Shown piece by piece: positions 54,890 through 63,103 of a stretch of DNA of 64,000 bases. How positions within the stretch are numbered: the stretch's first letter is position 1; each line of letters begins with the position of its first letter. The notes under the pieces are model-generated. The model saw only the letters and a program-made list of their open reading frames with translations. It did no database searches and was not told the origin of the DNA. The DNA is from Hamadaea sp. (GTDB taxonomy: Bacteria; Actinomycetota; Actinomycetes; Mycobacteriales; Micromonosporaceae). Location: positions 124,001-188,000 of the forward strand of contig NZ_JABFVK010000013.1 in assembly GCF_013362815.1 (NCBI RefSeq), written 5' to 3'. Both the position numbers and the translations under genes were made by a program.

Positions 54890-55600
54890 TCATCCCTCCG
54901 CTCGGCGTCGGTGCCAGTCCTCGGCCGCCGCGAGCATCGTCGTGCCCAGATAATCGAGGAGATCGCTGGTGTCGCTCAGGCGCGCTCCGGCCGGGGTCTC
55001 CGGGCCTAGGACGGCCGCACCCTGAGCGGCGAATCGGGCCAGCGCGATGTTCTGCTGTGCGCTGGCGATCCACGACTTGTGCCAGACATCGCCGTTGACG
55101 TGATACCGATCGTGCCGGGCACCGGGTTCGCGTTCACGCCGAGTGAGTTGCGCCTGCTCCAGATCGCCGATCGCCTTGGAGATCGTGGCTGGGCTGACAC
55201 TGAGCTGGGCGACGAGCTCGGCGGCAGTGAGACTGCCGCTGTCGGTCGTGTACAGACAGGCCAGGATTCCGGCAGCCACGCGGCTCAACCCGGTTTGCAT
55301 GCTCACCTCGGTGAGTTGTTGGCGGAAGGCACGGACCGCCTCGGGGTCGCGCCCGAACGACGTCGCATCCGCGTTCGGCGCCTGTGGCGTACTTGCGGAT
55401 CGCCGTTTGGCGCGAGTGCCGGCCGTGCGGTGCGCCTGATCGGCTCGGTACGCGCGAGCGCCACCGTTGCGTTGCACTTCTCGCGTGACCGTCGAAGTCG
55501 GACGATGCAGCTCGCGGGCGATTTCTGCGAATCCCTGGCGGCTGGCGAGGCCGGCTGCGATCCGGCGCCGATCCTGCAGAGTGAGCCGTTCTCCGGGCAT
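54890..55600 (-). CDS. Regulator with IS30-type HTH and MarR/GbsR-like winged helix
   Basis: This is a 236-residue DNA-binding protein. The N-terminal part (about 1-60) is the HTH_38 domain known from IS30 transposases (ERLTLQDRRRIAAGLASRQG, RPTSTVTREVQRNG, YRADQAHRTA), but no DDE catalytic domain follows. The C-terminal part (about 100-175) is a winged helix (SRVAAGILACLYTTDSGSLT, SVSPATISKAIGDLEQAQL) with a helical tail. It therefore acts as a regulator, not a transposase. CATACT lies seven bases before ATG 55600, suggesting a leaderless start. It is divergent from a polytopic membrane protein gene, its likely target. GTTGCA half-sites lie between them. Confidence 0.85.
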   Translation of the reverse strand: MPGERLTLQDRRRIAAGLASRQGFAEIARELHRPTSTVTREVQRNGGARAYRADQAHRTAGTRAKRRSASTPQAPNADATSFGRDPEAVRAFRQQLTEVSMQTGLSRVAAGILACLYTTDSGSLTAAELVAQLSVSPATISKAIGDLEQAQLTRREREPGARHDRYHVNGDVWHKSWIASAQQNIALARFAAQGAAVLGPETPAGARLSDTSDLLDYLGTTMLAAAEDWHRRRAEG

Positions 55601-55662
55601 GCGGAAAAGTATGCCCTCGCAGTCGAGTGATAGCAACGCCGTCGATGCATTAGGCGGCATGT

Positions 55663-55672
55663 CGTTGCAACG
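55663..55672. promoter_or_regulatory. Candidate operator with GTTGCA half-sites
   Basis: CGTTGCAACG is a perfect palindrome in the divergent region. Related half-sites are AGCAACGC near 55632 and TGTTGCAC at 55698-55705. They may bind the neighbouring IS30-HTH regulator. Confidence 0.4.
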
Positions 55673-55757
55673 ATTAAACATAGGCACGCTGCTGATATGT
55701 TGCACAGTGGACGATTCAGCATTGCCTGAAGGCTGAACGCAACCTACCTTGTGAGAC

Positions 55758-56735
55758 ATGAACGCATCGACACCCTTCCGCACCTGGCACCGTCCACTGA
55801 TGATCAACGTGACCCTCATGCTCGGGCTTGTCGCCGTTTCCGTCGCCGGTCTGGTCATCGATGACCGGGTGCTGCTGGGCGAGTCGGTCTGGGTGAAGCC
55901 GCTGAAGTTCGGGCTGGCGTTCACCCTGTACTCCGGCGTGCTGGCCTGGCTGCTGACCAAGCTGCACAAGGCCCGTCGGCTCGGCTGGTGGACCGGGACC
56001 GTCTTCGCGATCGCTGCGACACTGGAGGTCGCGGGCATCACGGTGCAAGCCGCGCGGGGAACCTTCAGCCATTTCAACGCCAACTTCGCCGACTCCGTGA
56101 CCGTGGCGATGACTCAGCTGTTCACCTACGGTGTCGCGGCGATCCTCATCGCCCAGCTGGTCATCGCCGGGGTAGTGCTGGCGCAGCGTTCCCTCAGCAA
56201 GCCGCTCACCCGAGCAGTCCGGTACGGAATCGGCCTCGCCACGGTCGGCATGCTCGTCCCGGTCTGGTGGATGATCACCAACGTGCGCCAGCGCATCGTC
56301 GTCGACGCCAACGGCGACGAAATCACCATGTATCAAGGACACGGGATCGGCGATCTCGACGGCCACGGGATGTTCCTGACCAACTGGAGCGTCACCGGCG
56401 GCGACTTCCGCGTACCGCATTTCGTCGGCCTCCACGGAATCCACGTCCTGCTGCTGACCGCCTTCCTCGTCGGCCGGCTCGCCCGCAAGGTTCCCGCCTT
56501 GCGAGACGAGCTCGTGCAGGGGCGGCTGCTGACCGTCGCCGGGCTGGCGTACGCCGGACTGCTCGCGGTCCTGATCTGGCAGGCCGGGCGGGGACAGTCG
56601 CTGATCCATCCGGACGCCGCGACACTGCTGGGCTTCGGAACGGTCGCCGTCATCGCAATCGTCGGCGCCGCAACGGTATTGGCCGTCGCGCGCCATCGGC
56701 AGCTGGTCCTCCTACCGCCTACCGCCCGCGGGTGA
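55758..56735 (+). CDS. Polytopic membrane protein of unknown function
   Basis: This 325-residue protein has about eight hydrophobic helices. Conserved-looking features are WVKPLKFGLAFTLYSGVLAW near the second span, ITVQAARGTFSHFNANFADS, and DGHGMFLTNWSVTGGDFRVP with HFVGLHGIHVLLL in a His-rich loop. Similar proteins occur in streptomycetes as hypothetical membrane proteins, and the role is not known. The start is leaderless: TACCTT lies seven bases before the ATG. It is divergent from the IS30-HTH regulator, which probably controls it. A perfect stem-loop follows its stop. Confidence 0.82.
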   Translation: MNASTPFRTWHRPLMINVTLMLGLVAVSVAGLVIDDRVLLGESVWVKPLKFGLAFTLYSGVLAWLLTKLHKARRLGWWTGTVFAIAATLEVAGITVQAARGTFSHFNANFADSVTVAMTQLFTYGVAAILIAQLVIAGVVLAQRSLSKPLTRAVRYGIGLATVGMLVPVWWMITNVRQRIVVDANGDEITMYQGHGIGDLDGHGMFLTNWSVTGGDFRVPHFVGLHGIHVLLLTAFLVGRLARKVPALRDELVQGRLLTVAGLAYAGLLAVLIWQAGRGQSLIHPDAATLLGFGTVAVIAIVGAATVLAVARHRQLVLLPPTARG

Positions 56736-56747
56736 TCCCTCGTACTC

Positions 56748-56779
56748 GAGCGCGGACGTCGACTGCGACGTCCGCGCTC
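56748..56779. terminator. 14-bp stem-loop between convergent genes
   Basis: GAGCGCGGACGTCG (56748-56761) and its complement (56766-56779) pair perfectly around ACTG. It sits between the membrane protein and ADP-ribosylglycohydrolase genes. Confidence 0.82.
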
Positions 56780-56806
56780 CCGTCCGCTTCACAGCTGCGA
56801 AGGGTG

Positions 56807-57724
56807 TCAAACCGCTTCGTTGAGCCAGGTCGGCAGCGGTTCCCGCGCCGACAGCCAGTCGGCCGGAATACCGTCGACTCCCGTGTAGGACGCGACGACG
56901 CCACCCGCGATCGCGGCGGTCGTGTCGATGTCGCCGCCGACGCGTACGCAGGTGCGGATCGTCTCGGCGTAATCGTCGAGGTGCTTCGCCGCCGCCCACA
57001 ACGTGAAAGGCACGGTGTCCTGCGCGGTCACCAAATTGCCGTTGCCGAGCTCGTAAGCGACCTCGTCCGGCGACAGGTGCAGCATGCGCCTCGCTCGCGC
57101 GATGCCTTTGCGTACCGTGCTTTCCGGGGTCAGCGCCAGCACCGCGTCCAGGAACGGGCCCGGCTTCGTGCGTACCCCTGAAACTCGACCGGAGGCCGCG
57201 ACACTCGCGGCCACCGCGACCGCGACGGCCCCAGCCACCCCCTCGGCGTGCGCGTGGGTGACTTCCGCGGACAGCGCGGCCTGCGCGGCGGCTCGCTCCG
57301 GTTCACCCACGTGGTACGCACCCAGCGGCGCGACCCGCATCGCTGCGCCGTTGCCGCACGAACCTTGACCGTCGAAGGCCGCCGCCGCGGCATCTCGCCA
57401 CGGCACCCCCTTGCGAATGCTGTGCAGGATGACGAACGCGCCGACGCCGTAGCCGCGATTGGGTTCGCAGCGTTCGGCGAAGACCTCGGCGAGCAGATCC
57501 TGATCGATCTGCTGCTTCTCCTGCAGCAGCCAGAAGACGGAGCACGCCATCTCGGTGTCGTCGGTCCATTCCCAGACCGGAGGCGGCGTGATGCCGTTCA
57601 GCAGATCGTCGACCCGGCGGCCGACCATGAAAAACTGGGCTCCAAGCGCATCGCCGACCGAAAGGCCGGCCAAACTGTCTGCGGCGTAATTGAGCCGCGT
57701 CCCCTCGTGTAGAACAACTCTCAT
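56807..57724 (-). CDS. ADP-ribosylglycohydrolase family protein
   Basis: This is a 305-residue cytoplasmic enzyme of the DraG/ARH group, which removes ADP-ribose from proteins or hydrolyses related bonds. Metal-binding motifs are present: SLAGLSVGDALGAQF at the start, WTDDTEMACSVFWLL, GSCGNGAAMRVAPLGAY and the C-terminal GGDIDTTAAIAGGVVASYTG, which supplies the second set of Asp residues for the Mg pair. The length is normal. ATG 57724 is used. An ATG four codons upstream is equally possible. No ADP-ribosyltransferase gene is seen nearby. It lies just downstream of a subtilase regulator gene on the same strand, 47 bp away. Confidence 0.92.
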   Translation of the reverse strand: MRVVLHEGTRLNYAADSLAGLSVGDALGAQFFMVGRRVDDLLNGITPPPVWEWTDDTEMACSVFWLLQEKQQIDQDLLAEVFAERCEPNRGYGVGAFVILHSIRKGVPWRDAAAAAFDGQGSCGNGAAMRVAPLGAYHVGEPERAAAQAALSAEVTHAHAEGVAGAVAVAVAASVAASGRVSGVRTKPGPFLDAVLALTPESTVRKGIARARRMLHLSPDEVAYELGNGNLVTAQDTVPFTLWAAAKHLDDYAETIRTCVRVGGDIDTTAAIAGGVVASYTGVDGIPADWLSAREPLPTWLNEAV

Positions 57725-57771
57725 CGTGCCGACCATCCTGGCCGGAAACGTCGGCCGGGGCAACCGAACTA

Positions 57772-58752
57772 TCAGCCGATCCAGCCCCGGCGCGCGGCTT
57801 CGTGACCTAGCTGGAAGCGAGTCACCGCGCCGGTCCGCTCCATGAGGCTGCCGATGCGGCGTTGCACGGTACGCAGAGACTTGCCGAGCTGGCTGCCGAT
57901 GGCCTGGTCGGTGATCCCGGCGAGGAGCAGCCCGAGGATGCGGGCGTCGGTTTCGTCGATGTCCTGGGCGGCGAGTTCGGTGATGCCGGTGGGGCTGGGC
58001 AGGATCTCGTTCGCCTGGGCCCAGACCAGCTCGAACAAGGTGATCAGGGCATCCAGAAGCCCGCTCGGATGGATCAGCAACGCCCCCGATTCGCGCTGCC
58101 CGGCTCCGGTGAGCAGCGGCAGCAACGCCAACGAGTGGTCGGCGATCACCATGCGTAGCGGGACTTCGCCGGTGACGCGGATCGTTTCGCCGAGGCGGAG
58201 GGAGTCGGCGGCGCGCTCGACGAACCGGGGGTCGGCGAAGGCGGCCCGGTCGACGACGACGCGGTAGCGTACGCCGCGTTCGAGGGCGATGTCCTCGTCG
58301 GTGTTCTCCTCGGCGGAGACGACCGCTTCGGCCGGTTTGAGCAGTGCGCGTACCTCGGTCTTGGCCGAGCGCTGGAGCTGGGCGAAGCGCTGGGCGATGG
58401 CCTGCCGTCCGCGTACGACGTCCACCACGTCGACGTCCGAGCGGGCGGCTGCCTCGGTCCGGTACTGCTCGGCCAGGCGCATGATCTCCAGCTGGGCGCG
58501 CCCGATGTCGTCCTGCCGCTGGACGATGAGCGAACCGAGGGCGACGTCGGGTGGTGCGGCGACATAGTGGCTGGGCGTCGCGGTGGACCGGGCGACCAGC
58601 CCCTTTTCTTCCAGCAGGGTGAGTGCCTCGCCGACGGCGGCCGGGTCCGCCTGAATCGCTGTGGCCAGGTGGTCCGATGCCGCCGAGGCCAGTGCGAGCA
58701 GGCGGCGGTACGCACGCTCCTCGAGCGACGACAGGCCCAGGACATCGAACAT
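57772..58752 (-). CDS. TrmB/LuxR-like regulator divergent from subtilase
   Basis: This 326-residue DNA-binding regulator is paralogous to that at 9293-10264. The N-terminal winged helix (about 1-65: LSSLEERAYRRLLALAS) leads to a sensor-like middle and a C-terminal LuxR-type helix-turn-helix (about 258-326: DIDETDARILGLLLAGITDQ, SLRTVQRRIGSLMERTG). The ATG at 58752 was preferred over a GTG two codons upstream because GGGAAGG lies five bases before it. It is divergent from a large subtilase gene. An inverted repeat (58777-58812) between the two is a likely binding site. Confidence 0.87.
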   Translation of the reverse strand: MFDVLGLSSLEERAYRRLLALASAASDHLATAIQADPAAVGEALTLLEEKGLVARSTATPSHYVAAPPDVALGSLIVQRQDDIGRAQLEIMRLAEQYRTEAAARSDVDVVDVVRGRQAIAQRFAQLQRSAKTEVRALLKPAEAVVSAEENTDEDIALERGVRYRVVVDRAAFADPRFVERAADSLRLGETIRVTGEVPLRMVIADHSLALLPLLTGAGQRESGALLIHPSGLLDALITLFELVWAQANEILPSPTGITELAAQDIDETDARILGLLLAGITDQAIGSQLGKSLRTVQRRIGSLMERTGAVTRFQLGHEAARRGWIG

Positions 58753-58776
58753 CGGCACCTTCCCGGTGATCAGGAA

Positions 58777-58812
58777 AATGGCGGAGATGTGTCATGGCAC
58801 GTATCCGCCATT
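58777..58812. promoter_or_regulatory. Inverted repeat between regulator and subtilase
   Basis: AATGGCGGA (58777-58785) and TCCGCCATT (58804-58812) are perfect complements 18 bp apart, on one face of the helix about two turns apart. A weaker TGGC-N8-GCCA lies upstream of the first subtilase. It is a candidate operator for the TrmB/LuxR-like regulator. Confidence 0.5.
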
Positions 58813-58877
58813 GAGCAGCGTACGCCGGACGTGAAAGCGTCTTGCCGACCCGGTGGTTCCCCTCGAAAGGCAAGGGC

Positions 58878-61800
58878 ATGTCCAGATTCCCGCGAGCGTG
58901 GTCGTTCGGCTTCGCCGCGCTCATGGCCGCCGCGGCCCTCGCCGCCCCGGGTACGCCCGCAGCCGGCGACCCGGAAACGCCCGCGCTCGCGACAACGGAG
59001 GCGAGCACGGTGACCCTGGTGACCGGTGACGTCGTGAGGGTGACGACGCTGGCCGGTGGCGCGCAGACGGCGGAGATCACCCGGCCGGACGGGGCGACCG
59101 GCGGCGTACGCCTCCAGCAGCTCGACGACGACCTCTACGTGCTCCCCGACGAGGCGGTGCCCCTGATCGACGCGGGCCGGCTCGACCGGCGGCTGTTCGA
59201 CGTCAGCGACCTGATCGAGATGGGCTACGACGACGCGCACACGGTCGAAGTTCCGCTGATCGCGGCGTACGCGCCGACGCCAGCGGCTCTAACCGCCGGC
59301 AAAGCGAGCACCGACACGAGCCGGGGAGCGCCGAAGGGCAGCCGCCTCGTCCGCCAGCTGCCCAGCGTCAGCGGTGCTGCGTTGGCCGCCCCGAAGTCGC
59401 AGACGCGCGCGTTCTGGACGGCGATCGCCGGTGACGGTGTGCTGAAGGGCGGGCTGGCCAAGGTCTGGCTGGACGGCCGCGTACAAGCGGATCTGAAGGA
59501 GAGCGTGCCGCAGATCGGCGCGCCGACCGCGTGGGCCGCCGGGTACGACGGCAAGGGCGTCAAGGTCGCCGTGCTCGATACCGGTGTCGACGTGACCCAC
59601 CCGGACCTCGCCGGTCAGATCGACGAGAAGGTCAGCTTCGTGCCGGGCGAGGACACCTCGGACGTCAACGGCCACGGCACGCACGTCGTGTCGACCATCG
59701 TCGGCACCGGAGCCGCCTCGGGCGGTGTCTACAAGGGAGTCGCGCCGGGCGCAGACCTGATCTTCGGCAAGGTTCTCGGCGGGGCCGAAGGCTTCGGGCA
59801 GGACTCCTGGGTCATCGCGGGTATGCAGTGGGCCGCCGAGTCGGGCGCGGACGTCGTCAGCATGAGCCTGGGCGACTCGCTGCCCTCGGACGGTTCCGAT
59901 CCGATGTCCATGGCGGTGAACACGCTGACCGAGCAGTACGGCAGCCTGTTCGTCATCGCGTCGGGCAACGCCGGGCCCGAGACCATCGCCGCCCCGGGCG
60001 CGGCCGCCGCCGCGCTCACCGTCGGCGCGGTCGACAAGAAGGACCGCCTCGCGAGCTTCTCCAGCACTGGTCCGCTCACGATCACGGGAGCCATCAAGCC
60101 GGATATTTCCGCGCCCGGCGTCGACATCACCGCTGCCCGTTCGCAGCAGATGACCTCCGGCAGCGGCTGGTACCGCACGATCAGCGGCACGTCGATGGCC
60201 ACTCCGCACGTCGCCGGGGCGGCCGCGATCCTGGCCCAGCGTCATCCGGACTGGTCGGCCGCCCGGCTCAAGGACGCGCTGATGAGCAGCAGCAAGGGGC
60301 TGGCGTACTCGCCGTATCAGGTGGGGACCGGCCGGGTCGACGTCGCCGCCGCGATCACGCGTACGGTCCAGGCCACCGGATCGGTGTTCCTCGACAACTT
60401 CACCTGGCCTCACGAAAGCTCCGACGCGCCGGTGGGCAAACCGGTCACCTTCACCAACTCCGGCGACACCGATGTCACTCTCACGCTAGCCATCGCCGGG
60501 ACCACGCCCTACTCGATCAGCAGCCCGTCCGTGACCGTCCCCGCCGGGGGCTCGGCGTCCGTCACCGTCACCGGCGACCCACAGGCGGCAGGGGTCGGCA
60601 CGACCAACGGCGCTTACCTCGTCGGCACCGATGCGTCGACCGGGATCGCCGTCACGCGTACCAGTCTGGCCTTGCTCAAAGAGGCTGAGCGATATGACCT
60701 GAAGCTGAAGGTCATCGGCCGGGACGGACGGCCGGTCTCTTCCTACGTGGTCCTCAACAAGGCCGGCGGGACATCGCCGGGCAGCTATCTGGTCGACGGT
60801 GAGCGGACCTTGCGCCTCGCGCCGGGCACCTACACCGCGGAGACGTATCTCGATGTTCCAGGTGAGGCGCCGGACCGGCTCGGCAAGGTCTTGATGGTCG
60901 CGCCGGAGGTCTCGCTGACCGCGTCGGCCGAGGTGGTGCTGGACGCGCGGACCGCGCGGCTGGTCGACGCGCACGCGCCGCAGCAGACCGCGAACCGTCA
61001 GCGCCGCCTCGACTACCAGGTGCGTTACGGCGAGGGCGGCCAGTTCCGCGAGTCGTTCCTCACCGCCGCCACGGTCGACGACCTCTACCTGACGCCCACG
61101 CCCGCGACCAGCAGGGCCGCGTTCACCCTCGCCACCCGCTGGCGGCAGGGCGAACCGCAGGTCACGCTCGCGGCCTCGGGCGTGCCGGGCATCGAGGCCA
61201 CGATCCAGTCGGGCAGCACGCTCTCCGCGAGTCAGGCAAATCTTCCCATCTTGTACGCACACCGCGGCGCGTCCGCCGACTACGCCGGCCTCGACGTCAC
61301 CGGCAAGGCGGCGATTGTCGACCGCACCGACGCGGTCACGCCGGCTGCTCGCGTCGCAGCGGCCGCAGCCGCCGGAGCGAAGCTGCTCGTGGTCGTCAAC
61401 GACGGGGTCGGAAACCTGAATGAGAGCGTCGGCGCGTCACCGATCCCGGTCGTCGTGGTGCATCGCGACACCGGCGCGGCGCTGATTCGTCTCGCGGAGG
61501 CGGGAACGCTGCGGCTGAACGTCAAGCTGACGCCGTACGCGAGTTACGTCTACGACCTGCTGCGCACGTACGCCGGGCAGGTGCCGGACCGGGATCTCAC
61601 GTACGCGCCGACGCAGGACGAGCTGGCCCGCATCGACGCCCGCTACCACGCCGTGGCGGACGTGCTCGGCCAGGGATTCCGGTACGACATGACGTTCACG
61701 CCGTCGGCCGGACTCGAGGAGCGCGAGTACTACCCGGGCACCCGCACCGAATGGGTGACACCCGCCGTGACCTGGCACGAGGGGCACACCCAGGCGGGAG

Positions 61801-62537
61801 TCTGGGAAGACCGCGCCAACCTCAACGCGTACGCCCAGGGGACGCGGACGGTGCTCGACTGGTTCAAACCGGCTGTGCACCCGTCGTTCGGGCAGGGCTT
61901 CTCGGTCCGCAACGCCCGGACCGTGGACCGCATGACCTTCAACGTCCAAGCTTGGACGGCATCGGGGGAGGTCATCGACCACGGCGGCACCCTGGGCGGG
62001 ACGGTTCCGGAGAGCCTGAAGCTCTATCAGGGCGACACCCTGATCCGGCAGTCCTCGTCGAGCGCGCTGCAGAACGTCACCGTTCCGTCCGGCGTACGCG
62101 CCTTCCGGCTGGTGCACGACGCGTCCCGCCCGGCCGACATCTGGCGGCTGTCGACGCGTACGCACACCGAGTGGTCCTTCACCTCCGGCACGACGACCGC
62201 CAATACGCCGTTGGCGCTGCCGGAGCTCGATTACGACCTGCCTGCCGACCTGCACGGCGACGTCAACGCGGGCAGTACGCAGCACATCCGGCTGGAAGCA
62301 GGTCCGCAGCTCGGCGGGGGAGTCGACGGTGGCCCCGTGACGACGGTGACGCTTCAGGTGTCCTACGACGACGGTGCCACCTGGACACCGGTCACGTTGA
62401 CCCAGCGGTCCGGCGGTTGGGAGGGCGACCTCAAACTGCCGAAGCAGGCGGGATTCGTCTCGCTGCGGACGGCGGCGACTACTGCGGACGGCTGGACCGT
62501 CGCGCAGGACGTCATCCGCGCGTACGGGGTTCGGTAG
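58878..62537 (+). CDS. Large secreted subtilase (S8) with PA domain
   Basis: This is a 1219-residue extracellular serine protease. A signal peptide (1-29) and a propeptide region (to about 200) precede the S8 domain with Asp234 ([13 protein letters not shown]), His266 (NGHGTHV), oxyanion Asn364 (ASGNAGP) and Ser439 ([12 protein letters not shown]), so the triad is intact. The region after it (about 500-700) is beta-rich. A PA-like insert with [11 protein letters not shown] lies near 800-860, followed by a long beta C-terminal half (about 900-1219). It lacks the FG-GAP-like repeats of the first subtilase, so the two differ in accessory domains. ATG 58878 follows AAAGG. It is divergent from its paralogous TrmB/LuxR-like regulator. 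Confidence 0.94.
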   Translation: MSRFPRAWSFGFAALMAAAALAAPGTPAAGDPETPALATTEASTVTLVTGDVVRVTTLAGGAQTAEITRPDGATGGVRLQQLDDDLYVLPDEAVPLIDAGRLDRRLFDVSDLIEMGYDDAHTVEVPLIAAYAPTPAALTAGKASTDTSRGAPKGSRLVRQLPSVSGAALAAPKSQTRAFWTAIAGDGVLKGGLAKVWLDGRVQADLKESVPQIGAPTAWAAGYDGKGVKVAVLDTGVDVTHPDLAGQIDEKVSFVPGEDTSDVNGHGTHVVSTIVGTGAASGGVYKGVAPGADLIFGKVLGGAEGFGQDSWVIAGMQWAAESGADVVSMSLGDSLPSDGSDPMSMAVNTLTEQYGSLFVIASGNAGPETIAAPGAAAAALTVGAVDKKDRLASFSSTGPLTITGAIKPDISAPGVDITAARSQQMTSGSGWYRTISGTSMATPHVAGAAAILAQRHPDWSAARLKDALMSSSKGLAYSPYQVGTGRVDVAAAITRTVQATGSVFLDNFTWPHESSDAPVGKPVTFTNSGDTDVTLTLAIAGTTPYSISSPSVTVPAGGSASVTVTGDPQAAGVGTTNGAYLVGTDASTGIAVTRTSLALLKEAERYDLKLKVIGRDGRPVSSYVVLNKAGGTSPGSYLVDGERTLRLAPGTYTAETYLDVPGEAPDRLGKVLMVAPEVSLTASAEVVLDARTARLVDAHAPQQTANRQRRLDYQVRYGEGGQFRESFLTAATVDDLYLTPTPATSRAAFTLATRWRQGEPQVTLAASGVPGIEATIQSGSTLSASQANLPILYAHRGASADYAGLDVTGKAAIVDRTDAVTPAARVAAAAAAGAKLLVVVNDGVGNLNESVGASPIPVVVVHRDTGAALIRLAEAGTLRLNVKLTPYASYVYDLLRTYAGQVPDRDLTYAPTQDELARIDARYHAVADVLGQGFRYDMTFTPSAGLEEREYYPGTRTEWVTPAVTWHEGHTQAGVWEDRANLNAYAQGTRTVLDWFKPAVHPSFGQGFSVRNARTVDRMTFNVQAWTASGEVIDHGGTLGGTVPESLKLYQGDTLIRQSSSSALQNVTVPSGVRAFRLVHDASRPADIWRLSTRTHTEWSFTSGTTTANTPLALPELDYDLPADLHGDVNAGSTQHIRLEAGPQLGGGVDGGPVTTVTLQVSYDDGATWTPVTLTQRSGGWEGDLKLPKQAGFVSLRTAATTADGWTVAQDVIRAYGVR

Positions 62538-62548
62538 GGGCCGTTCTC

Positions 62549-62582
62549 GCCGGGGCCGGTTGCCCCCTCAACCGGCCCCGGC
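62549..62582. terminator. 14-bp stem-loop after subtilase gene
   Basis: GCCGGGGCCGGTTG (62549-62562) pairs perfectly with 62569-62582 around CCCCCT. It lies between convergent genes, 11 bp past the subtilase stop. Confidence 0.85.
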
Positions 62583-62596
62583 TCACGGACGCGCAC

Positions 62597-62920
62597 CTAC
62601 GTCTGCCGCTCCAGGCAGGTGACCGAGACGGGAGTCAGCGCGATGCCGGAGAGCAGGCTCTCCGGCGTCCCGCAGAAGAACTTCTCGGTGTCGCGCCCGT
62701 GAACGGTGAACTCGCCGGCGACTGTGCCTACCGCCGGAGCTCCGTTCAGCGGTACGCAGTTCCCGGCTCCGGTGCCCGTCGATCCGAGGACCGTCACGGT
62801 GTCGCAGAGATAGTCGCGCAGGGCCGCATGGGCCGGTGCCGCGATGAAGACGGCGCTTGCGGCCGTGGCCAGCGCCGCCGCGAGCGTGAGGCGTACTGTG
62901 CGCTGTCTGGTGGATCCCAT
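62597..62920 (-). CDS. Small secreted Cys-containing protein
   Basis: This is a 107-residue exported protein with a signal peptide ending near APAHAALRD (about residue 32). The mature 75 residues contain four Cys (YLCDT, GNCVP, FFCGT, VTCLE) likely to make two disulphides, and many Gly/Thr, as in small actinobacterial secreted proteins of unknown role. GAAGGAG lies seven bases before the ATG. It is convergent with the subtilase gene, with a terminator between them. Confidence 0.8.
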   Translation of the reverse strand: MGSTRQRTVRLTLAAALATAASAVFIAAPAHAALRDYLCDTVTVLGSTGTGAGNCVPLNGAPAVGTVAGEFTVHGRDTEKFFCGTPESLLSGIALTPVSVTCLERQT

Positions 62921-63103
62921 GGGCTACTCCTTCAGGTTGCTCGAAACATCGACGTAAACACCCGGCTCAATGTGCGGCAAGACGTCGTTCCGGGTCACGG
63001 AACGGCGTCTTAAGGAACTCTCAGTAGTTGGCCGATTACGAATTGTAGTTTCGCCAGCGTGTTATGCCCGGGATGCCGGGCCGGGGTCTGGTAGATCATC
63101 TAC

